Shown here piece after piece: positions 1-5,774 of a stretch of DNA of 5,774 nt. The notes beneath the pieces were generated by a model. It did not search any database, was not told where the DNA came from, and worked only from the letters and a program-made list of their open reading frames with translations. The stretch lies in the NCBI GenBank assembly GCA_044376465.1, contig JBILKW010000142.1:1-5774 (forward strand), written 5' to 3'. Positions within the stretch are counted from its first letter, which is position 1. Every line of letters begins with the position of its first letter. The position numbers and the translations under genes were made by a program. Source of the DNA: CAJBVG01 sp044376465 (lineage in GTDB: Bacteria; Bacteroidota; Bacteroidia; Sphingobacteriales; Sphingobacteriaceae).

Positions 1-1
1 C

Positions 2-112
2 ATATTTCAATTTGATAAAGTAATGGAAGAGCTGACTTTTCATTTTTTATATGGTTTGGTCAATCAAAAAGGATTTGAATTAATAAATCAATATAAAAAC
101 TCCACAGTATAA
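2..112 (+). CDS. Probable TetR/AcrR-family repressor, C-terminal end only (partial)
   Basis: An open frame enters from the left edge and ends at TAA 110-112, giving 36 residues. The tail contains FHFLYGLVNQKGFELINQY, which resembles the last helix of TetR-family regulators from Bacteroidota: an aromatic-rich helix, a Gly, then KG-(F/L)-E-(L/I)-I. The DNA-binding helix-turn-helix would lie outside the window, so the family call rests on this short tail and on context. TetR-type repressors very often sit directly before RND efflux operons. The gene is on the same strand as the efflux genes and ends 14 bases before the next start codon, so it is probably co-transcribed with them and may regulate its own operon from a promoter upstream of the window. 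It could instead be another kind of small regulator. Confidence 0.62.
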   Translation: MFQFDKVMEELTFHFLYGLVNQKGFELINQYKNSTV

Positions 113-128
113 ATTATGTATACATTAT
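113..128. promoter_or_regulatory. Imperfect palindrome over the start of the outer membrane gene (possible operator)
   Basis: ATGTATACAT at 116-125 is a perfect 10-base palindrome. It extends to 16 bases (113-128) with one mismatched pair (115/126). It fills the gap between the repressor gene and the efflux gene and covers the first two bases of the ATG at 127. TetR-family dimers bind palindromes of about this size, so an operator is conceivable. However, AT-rich DNA produces such palindromes by chance, and no convincing Bacteroidota promoter (TAnnTTTG with an upstream TTG) was found beside it. Confidence 0.25.
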
Positions 129-1476
129 GAAACCTAAATTATTTTACATTTTATGGTTAAGCCTCGGAATTTCTAGTAGTGGTTATTCGCAAACGAGTTT
201 TCAATTTAGCCTTCAACAAGCAATTGAATATGCTTATGAAAATCAAAACGACATTAGGAATGCACAATTAGATGCAGAAATATCAAAGAGTAAAGTAAAA
301 GAAACTGTTGCCATTGGTTTGCCTCAAGTAACGGGAAGTGCAAGCATTCAACGTTTTATTGACATCCCAACTCAGTTAATTCCAAACTTTATTTCACCGC
401 TAACGGGGGCTCAACCCGGCACATATCCTGAGTTTATTGAAGCTCAATTCGGAACAAATTACAATTCGAGTTATGGAATTTCTGTAAACCAATTATTATT
501 TGATGGAAATTATTTAATTGGATTAAAAGCCAGTTCTGTATACAAAGAGCTAACGATAAAAGCATTGGAACGAACAAAAATTGAAACAAATGTGAGTGTT
601 ACAAAAGCGTATTATTCTGTTTTGGTGAATCGTGAACGCTTAAGTTTATTGGATGCGAATCTTGTAAGATTACAAAAAACGTTAATTGATACTAAAGCCT
701 ATTATGAAAATGGTTTTGCAGAAAAAGTAGATTATGATCGATTAAGTGTTTTATATAATAATTTAAATACAGAAAGAGAAAACGTTGCGAAATTGATCGA
801 ATTAAGTTTATCATTATTAAAATTTCAAATTGGTATGCCAATAAAAAATGACTTGGTGTTAACAGATAAATTGGAAGCAATACAATTACAAGCTTTAGTT
901 GAATCTAAGCAAGTTATTTCAGCAGAAGAACGTGTAGAATATCAATTATTAAAAACCTCTATGAAATTAAATGAGCTGGATTACAAAAGAAATATTGTAA
1001 CGCATGCACCTAGTTTAGTGGCCTTCGGCAGTTTTTCTAGAAATTTTTTAAACAATGATTTCGGTACTTTATTTGATAGATCATTTCCAACCTCGGTTAT
1101 AGGCTTACAATTAAATGTTCCCATTATTGGTTCTGGAATGAAGTATCATCAAACTAAACAAGCAAAATTAACCTTAGAGAAATCTAAAAATGATTTAACG
1201 AATTTAGAGAATGTATTGAATTTACAAAGTAACCAAACACAAATTAATTATAATAATAGTATTCGTTCTTTAGAAAATCAACGCAAGAACATGGACTTGG
1301 CAAAAGAAGTTTTACGTGTATCAAAAGCTAAATACGATCAAGGAATTGGATCTAGTTTAGAAGTTACAACGGCCGAAACCTCTTTAAAAGAATCGGAAAC
1401 AAATTACATTAGTTCATTATACGATGCATTAATTGCTAAAGTAGAATTGGACAAAGCATTTGGTAAAATACAATAA
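127..1476 (+). CDS. TolC-like outer membrane efflux protein (OEP family)
   Basis: This is the outer membrane channel of a tripartite efflux pump; the family forms a trimeric beta-barrel and periplasmic alpha-tunnel. The 449 residues begin with a Sec signal peptide (MKPK, a hydrophobic stretch to about residue 16, likely cleavage after Ser21 in GYS-QTS). There is no lipobox cysteine, so it is not a lipoprotein, unlike OprM. Two OEP repeats are visible. The first, about 28-235, has a barrel strand region near 114-133 (YGISVNQLLFDGNYLIGL) and a helix with AYYENGFAEKVDYDRL at 191-206. The second, about 270-447, has a strand region near 321-336 (SVIGLQLNVPIIGSG) and the matching KYDQGIGSSLEVTTAE at 402-417. 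The length is normal for the family. The ATG at 127 is chosen because it directly precedes the signal peptide; no Shine-Dalgarno sequence is seen, as is usual in Bacteroidota. The adaptor gene follows after 28 bases. The transported substrate cannot be read from this protein. Confidence 0.93.
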   Translation: MKPKLFYILWLSLGISSSGYSQTSFQFSLQQAIEYAYENQNDIRNAQLDAEISKSKVKETVAIGLPQVTGSASIQRFIDIPTQLIPNFISPLTGAQPGTYPEFIEAQFGTNYNSSYGISVNQLLFDGNYLIGLKASSVYKELTIKALERTKIETNVSVTKAYYSVLVNRERLSLLDANLVRLQKTLIDTKAYYENGFAEKVDYDRLSVLYNNLNTERENVAKLIELSLSLLKFQIGMPIKNDLVLTDKLEAIQLQALVESKQVISAEERVEYQLLKTSMKLNELDYKRNIVTHAPSLVAFGSFSRNFLNNDFGTLFDRSFPTSVIGLQLNVPIIGSGMKYHQTKQAKLTLEKSKNDLTNLENVLNLQSNQTQINYNNSIRSLENQRKNMDLAKEVLRVSKAKYDQGIGSSLEVTTAETSLKESETNYISSLYDALIAKVELDKAFGKIQ

Positions 1477-1504
1477 TCAACTCACCTAGAAATTTATATT
1501 TGAT

Positions 1505-2623
1505 ATGAAACGTATATTAATATTACTTACATCAACCAGTTTATTAGTAGCATGTACTAAACCAAGTGGTAGCGATAAAAAAGCTGAATTGGAAAACTTG
1601 AAAAAACAACAATCAGAATTAACAATCAAAATTGCTGAATTAGAGGCTGCTTTAGCTAAAGAAAATCCCGAAGAAAATCAAAAAGTGAAATTTGTATCTA
1701 TTGATACTTTAACGACTACACCGTTTATTCACTTTGTAGAAGTTCAGGGCCAAGTACAAGCTGACCAAAACGTTAACATTATTCCACGTGCAATGGGGCC
1801 TGTTATTAAGGTTTATGCGAAAATTGGCCAGCAGGTTAAAAAAGGACAAGTATTAGCTAAAATCGACGATGCTTTTATTCGCAAATCGATGGATGAGCTA
1901 TATACTCGTTTAGAACTGGTGACTACAATTTACAATAAACAGAAAAACTTGTGGGATCAAAAAATTGGTACAGAGGTTGCATTTTTACAAGCCAAGAACA
2001 ACAAAGAAGCCTTAGAAAATACCATTGCTGCTACTAAGGAACAATTGGATAATACAAATATTAAATCGCCAATTGACGGGATTGTGGATGAAGTAGATGT
2101 TAAAGAAGGAGAAATGGTTGCACCTGGTGCTCGTCCAGCATTCCGTGTGGTAAATTTCAGTCAGTTAAAAGCAACTGCAGAATTAGCGGAAAGTTACTTA
2201 AGTACAGTAAATACTGGTGATGCGGTTGTAGTTTCATTTCCAGATTTGAAACAAGAAGTAAGTGCTAAAATAGATTTCGCTGCTAATGCAATTAATCCAG
2301 TAAGCAGAACATTTAAAGTAGAAGTAAAATTAAGTAACAATAAAAACTATCGCCCAAATATGCTATCGGTATTGAAGATTATTGATTACCAATCGATAAA
2401 AGCTATTACTGTGCCTATTAACATTATACAAAGCGATCAGTCTGGTAGCTACGTTTTTGTGGTGAACGAAAATGGAGGTAAATTAATAGTAAAGAAAGCA
2501 AACGTAAAAGTTGGTGAAGTATACCGTGGTACAGCAGAAATAAAGTCAGGTTTAGTTGCAGGCGATAAAATTATCACGATTGGTTACCAAGATTTAAATG
2601 AAGGCGACGTTGTTAAGTTGTAA
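1505..2623 (+). CDS. RND efflux periplasmic adaptor (membrane fusion protein), lipoprotein
   Basis: This protein bridges the inner membrane permease and the outer membrane channel. The 372 residues start with a lipoprotein signal peptide whose lipobox is LVAC, with Cys17 as the lipidation site. The residue at +2 is Thr and no acidic surface-export signal follows, so anchoring in the inner membrane is likely (inference). Residues 25-53 form a regular heptad coiled coil. The AcrA/MexA-type order follows: a first beta strand (about 62-85), the first half of the lipoyl domain (88-122, with GPVIKVYAKIGQQVKKGQVLAKID), a short alpha-hairpin (about 123-183), the second lipoyl half (186-218, SPIDGIVDEVDVKEGEMVAPG), a beta-barrel (about 219-300, with NPVSRTFKVEVKLSN at 264-278), and a membrane-proximal domain to the end (SGLVAGDKIITIGYQDLNEGD). 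The start is fixed by the signal peptide. No ribosome binding site is visible. The neighbours are the channel gene 28 bases upstream and the permease gene 25 bases downstream, consistent with one operon. Confidence 0.95.
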   Translation: MKRILILLTSTSLLVACTKPSGSDKKAELENLKKQQSELTIKIAELEAALAKENPEENQKVKFVSIDTLTTTPFIHFVEVQGQVQADQNVNIIPRAMGPVIKVYAKIGQQVKKGQVLAKIDDAFIRKSMDELYTRLELVTTIYNKQKNLWDQKIGTEVAFLQAKNNKEALENTIAATKEQLDNTNIKSPIDGIVDEVDVKEGEMVAPGARPAFRVVNFSQLKATAELAESYLSTVNTGDAVVVSFPDLKQEVSAKIDFAANAINPVSRTFKVEVKLSNNKNYRPNMLSVLKIIDYQSIKAITVPINIIQSDQSGSYVFVVNENGGKLIVKKANVKVGEVYRGTAEIKSGLVAGDKIITIGYQDLNEGDVVKL

Positions 2624-2648
2624 TTAACCACACTCTAAATTTCAGAAG

Positions 2649-5600
2649 ATGAAAGACGAACACAAAGAATTTGGCCCTTCGAGTTGGGCCATTGATAATA
2701 AGACTTCAATTTATGTAATTACCTTTTTATTATTTGTAATAGGGTACTTTGCATATTTGAATTTACCAAAAGAAAATTTTCCAGAAATTTCGATACCTAA
2801 GATTTTTGTTTCTACGGTTTATCCTGGTACTTCTCCGCAAAACATGGAGAATTTGGTGACCAAGCAATTGGAAAAACAATTAAAATCTACTCCTGGTTTG
2901 AAAAAAATAACGTCAAACTCATACCAAGATTTCTCCTTTATTACAGCAGAGTTTAATACCAACGTTGATATTAAAGAAGCAAAACAGCGTGTGAAAGATG
3001 CGGTTGATAAGGCTAAGCAAGATTTACCAAATAATTTACCACGAGATCCAGATGTATTAGACATTAATTTAGCCGACTTGCCTATTTTATATTTAAATAT
3101 TTCAGGAGATTTTGATTTGAAAAAATTGAAAGACTATGCAGATGATTTAAAAGATAGAGTAGAGGGCTTAAAAGAAATTTCGGGAGTGGATATTGTAGGT
3201 GCCTTAGAGCAAGAAATTCAAATTAATGTTGATTTGAATAAAATGGCTGGTACACAAATTTCTTTTGGAGACATTGAACGTGCAATTGGTTTTGAAAACA
3301 TTTCGGCATCTGGAGGTACACTAAGAGTTGACGGTGTTCGTAGAACATTGAATATTAAGAAAGAATATCCAAATGCATTAGAAATAGCTAATACAATCAT
3401 TAAAACTCCAACAGGCGGATCTGTATATTTAAAAGACATTGCAGAAGTGGTGGATGGTTTTAAAGAGCAAGAAAGTTATGCGCGTTTATACGGAAAAAAT
3501 GTAATTACCTTAAACGTAAAAAAACGTAGTGGAGAGAATTTAATTGAAGCATCGGATAAGATTCGTGAGATTGTAAAAGACATGCAAGCAAATAATTTCC
3601 CGAAAGGTTTAGATATTAAAATTACAGGAGACCAATCAGATCAAACACGTGTAACTTTACACGATTTAATAAACACCATTATCATCGGGTTTATTTTGGT
3701 TACAATTATTTTGATGTTCTTTATGGGTGTTACCAATGCTCTTTTCGTGGCATTATCAGTACCACTTTCTATGTGTGTAGCATTTATCGCGATGCCTGCA
3801 TTAGGTGGTTTGTTTGGTTTTAATTTTACCATGAACATGATTGTACTGTTCTCGTTCTTATTAGGTTTGGGTATAGTAGTGGATGATGCGATTGTGGTAA
3901 TTGAAAATACACACCGTATTTTTGATAACGGGAAAGTGCCGATCAAAAAAGCTGCAAAAGTAGCTACCGGAGAGGTATTCTTGCCAGTATTTTCTGGTAC
4001 TTTAACTACATTGGCACCATTCGTACCTTTATTGTTTTGGCCAGGTATTATTGGTGAGTTTATGTTTTATTTACCGGTAACATTAATCATTACTTTATTA
4101 GCATCACTTTTAGTTGCATACATCATCAACCCTGTCTTTGCAGTTGACTTTATGAAACCGCATCATCACAGTGATGAAAAACCAACTTTCGATAAAGCTG
4201 TACGCAAAACAATGCTATATTTTGCTGGAGCAGCATTAATTGGTTACTTAATAAATTTCGGTTTCGGAAACTTTATTGTAGTGTTAGCATTATTGTATTT
4301 GGTGCATCATTTTTATTTAGAGAGAGCTGTTTATAAATTTCAAAATAAAACATGGCCACGTTTCCAAAATTGGTATGCTAAGAAATTAGAGTGGGCACTA
4401 CACCGCCCATGGACATTATTGTTGAGCACATTGGGTTTGTTTGTGTTAACCATCATGTTTATGATGGTGCGTACCCCAAAATTTGTATTCTTCCCAGATT
4501 CTGATCCAAACTTTGTTTATGTGTATGTTAGCTTGCCAGTGGGTACAGATCAAGCATATACAAATGAAGTAATTAAAAATGTAGAGAATAGAGTTACTAA
4601 AGTGGTGGGTAAAGACAATCCAATTGTATCTTCTATTATATCAAACGTTACCGTAGGTGTTACCGATCCACAAGATGAAGACCAAGGTAAATACCCAAAC
4701 AGGGGTAAAGTGTCTGTTGCTTTTGTAGAGTTTGGTAAAAGAGACGGTGTAAATACATCACAATATTTAGATAAAATACGTGAAGCGGTAAAAGGCATAC
4801 CAGGTGCTGAAATATCTGTAACCAAAGAGCAATCGGGGCCACCAACAGCTAAACCAATTTCTATAGAAATAACGGGAGATAACTTAGACTCGTTAGTTTC
4901 TACTTCACTAAAGTTGAAAAAATACCTAGATCAACGAAATGTGGCTGGTGTGGAAGAATTAAAATCGGACTTTCAGAATAATAAACCAGAAATTATATTT
5001 GATATAGATAGAGAGCGTGCAAATAGAGAGGGTATTTCTACAGGGCAAGTTGCAATGGAATTGCGCACAGCTTTGTATGGAAAAGAAATTTCTAAATTCC
5101 GCGATGTAAAAGATGATTATGAAATTAATGTACGTGCTAGAGAAGATCAACGTAATAACCTAGACATCTTGCAAAATATGAGCGTTACCTACAGAGATAT
5201 GGGAATGGGTGGAATGATTCGTCAGGTTCCGTTGTCTTCTTTCGCAGATATTCAATATGTAAATACATATGGAGGTATAAAACGTAAACAGCAAAAACGA
5301 ATCATAATTTTGTCATCAAATGTTTTAGGCGATTATAATCCTGCAGAGGTAGTGTCAAATATTCAAAGAGAAATTGATCAATTTAAAACATCTACAGGTG
5401 TAACAATCAAGATGGCCGGAGAACAAGAGGAGCAAATGGAAACGGTGAAGTTCTTAGGTACTGCACTTATGGTTTCATTTGGTTTAATATTGTTGATTTT
5501 AGTAACTCAATTTAATTCAATAGGTAAACCATTGATTATTTTAAGTGAGATTTTCTTTAGCATTATTGGTGTACTCTTGGGTATAACCATTTTTAAAATG

Positions 5601-5774
5601 ACCATGTCGACGGTAATGATGGGGGTTGGTATTATTGCCTTAGCCGGCATTGTGGTTCGAAACGGTATACTACTCGTAGAGTTTGCCGACCTTATGATTT
5701 CGCAGGGTATGAATACTTATGATGCCGTATTAGAAGCAGGTAGGACGCGTATGACGCCTGTATTGTTAACTGCC
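2649..5774 (+). CDS. RND-superfamily efflux permease, HAE-1/AcrB type (3' end outside window)
   Basis: This is the inner membrane proton/substrate antiporter of the pump. The frame is open for 1042 codons to the window edge. ATG 2649 is the first start after an in-frame TAA at 2625-2627. TM1 lies at about residues 20-38 and is followed by LPKENFPEI and the first porter domain (to about 335). TM2-TM6 follow (TM2 about 340-361, TM4 about 393-417, TM6 about 471-493), then TM7 (589-607), the second porter domain (about 609-930), TM8 (935-953), TM9 (961-982) and TM10 (988-1011). Proton-relay positions by alignment to AcrB from memory: Asp412-Asp413 in GIVVDDAIVVIEN match D407/D408, Arg1004 in VVRNGILLVEF sits at K940, Arg1034 matches R971 and Thr1041 matches T978. 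TM11, TM12 and the C-terminus are missing; relatives are about 1100-1180 residues long. The TM6-TM7 linker carries two extra hydrophobic segments (522-540 and 541-557). No frameshift or internal stop was found. The substrate is unknown; the paired Asp and overall form suggest the drug/hydrophobe branch rather than metal (CzcA) export. Confidence 0.95.
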   Translation, partial: MKDEHKEFGPSSWAIDNKTSIYVITFLLFVIGYFAYLNLPKENFPEISIPKIFVSTVYPGTSPQNMENLVTKQLEKQLKSTPGLKKITSNSYQDFSFITAEFNTNVDIKEAKQRVKDAVDKAKQDLPNNLPRDPDVLDINLADLPILYLNISGDFDLKKLKDYADDLKDRVEGLKEISGVDIVGALEQEIQINVDLNKMAGTQISFGDIERAIGFENISASGGTLRVDGVRRTLNIKKEYPNALEIANTIIKTPTGGSVYLKDIAEVVDGFKEQESYARLYGKNVITLNVKKRSGENLIEASDKIREIVKDMQANNFPKGLDIKITGDQSDQTRVTLHDLINTIIIGFILVTIILMFFMGVTNALFVALSVPLSMCVAFIAMPALGGLFGFNFTMNMIVLFSFLLGLGIVVDDAIVVIENTHRIFDNGKVPIKKAAKVATGEVFLPVFSGTLTTLAPFVPLLFWPGIIGEFMFYLPVTLIITLLASLLVAYIINPVFAVDFMKPHHHSDEKPTFDKAVRKTMLYFAGAALIGYLINFGFGNFIVVLALLYLVHHFYLERAVYKFQNKTWPRFQNWYAKKLEWALHRPWTLLLSTLGLFVLTIMFMMVRTPKFVFFPDSDPNFVYVYVSLPVGTDQAYTNEVIKNVENRVTKVVGKDNPIVSSIISNVTVGVTDPQDEDQGKYPNRGKVSVAFVEFGKRDGVNTSQYLDKIREAVKGIPGAEISVTKEQSGPPTAKPISIEITGDNLDSLVSTSLKLKKYLDQRNVAGVEELKSDFQNNKPEIIFDIDRERANREGISTGQVAMELRTALYGKEISKFRDVKDDYEINVRAREDQRNNLDILQNMSVTYRDMGMGGMIRQVPLSSFADIQYVNTYGGIKRKQQKRIIILSSNVLGDYNPAEVVSNIQREIDQFKTSTGVTIKMAGEQEEQMETVKFLGTALMVSFGLILLILVTQFNSIGKPLIILSEIFFSIIGVLLGITIFKMTMSTVMMGVGIIALAGIVVRNGILLVEFADLMISQGMNTYDAVLEAGRTRMTPVLLTA
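2672..2691 (+). other. GC-rich inverted repeat in the first codons of the permease gene
   Basis: TGGCCC (2672-2677) and GGGCCA (2686-2691) are exact reverse complements separated by 8 bases. In the mRNA they could form a 6-pair stem with five G-C pairs, beginning 23 bases after the A of the permease ATG. Such a GC block stands out in this AT-rich sequence. It encodes Gly-Pro-Ser-Ser-Trp-Ala, part of the N-terminal segment before TM1, so protein constraint may explain it. It has no U-tract after it and is not a terminator. Any effect on translation is speculative. Confidence 0.3.

Noticed and set aside
116..130. ATG at 116 as a start codon
   Set aside because: It is in another frame from the efflux gene and meets TGA after four codons. 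The ATG at 127 begins a proper signal peptide.
692..880. Minus-strand open frame of 62 codons inside the outer membrane protein gene
   Set aside because: It is antisense to the conserved OEP coding region. Its hydrophobic composition comes from reading AT-rich codons on the other strand.
1495..1502. TATATTTG, a perfect match to the Bacteroidota -7 promoter element TAnnTTTG, just before the adaptor start codon
   Set aside because: No TTG/TTTG element lies at the proper distance upstream; the nearest TTTGG (1459-1463) is 31 bases away. Transcription would also begin at or past the ATG at 1505. Chance in AT-rich DNA is more likely.
2645..2648. AGAAG-like purines before the permease ATG as a Shine-Dalgarno site
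   Set aside because: The purines directly abut the ATG with no spacer, so they cannot work as a normal ribosome binding site.
3641..3946. Minus-strand open frames inside the permease gene (also at 2819-3064, 3218-3439, 4550-4825, 4660-4845 and 4959-5150)
   Set aside because: They lie antisense to an uninterrupted, strongly conserved RND coding frame and their translations look like no known family, so they are shadows.
1..5774. CRISPR array, insertion sequence, tRNA/rRNA or transfer boundary
   Set aside because: No direct-repeat array, transposase, terminal inverted repeats or structured RNA gene was seen, and base composition is even across the window.

Overview
The window is AT-rich throughout. 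It has almost no recognisable Shine-Dalgarno sequence before its start codons, and its protein sequences look like those of Bacteroidota (a Flavobacteriia- or Sphingobacteriia-like member). That assignment is inferred from base composition, the missing ribosome binding sites and family resemblance; nothing here fixes the genus.

Layout, all on the + strand: the last 36 codons of a probable TetR-family repressor (to 112); a 14-base gap holding an imperfect palindrome; a complete TolC-like outer membrane efflux protein (127-1476); 28 bases; a complete lipoprotein membrane-fusion (periplasmic adaptor) protein (1505-2623); 25 bases; and the first 1042 codons of an RND-superfamily inner membrane permease of the HAE-1/AcrB type (2649 to the window end, continuing beyond). 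No gap exceeds 28 bases, no terminator-like structure lies between the genes, and no gene-free stretch needs separate description.

The genes make one operon for a tripartite efflux pump. The permease uses the proton gradient to collect substrate from the periplasm or inner leaflet. The adaptor, anchored by its lipid, seals permease to channel. The TolC-like protein takes the substrate across the outer membrane. The repressor at the front probably controls the operon. The sequence does not reveal the substrate, so no gene symbols are given.

This is a well-known kind of system and I see no sign of an undescribed one. Points worth a second look are arginine in place of the AcrB Lys940 relay residue, an extra hydrophobic insertion between TM6 and TM7 of the permease, an N-terminal coiled coil in the adaptor, the palindrome over the start of the outer membrane gene, and a GC-rich hairpin in the first codons of the permease.
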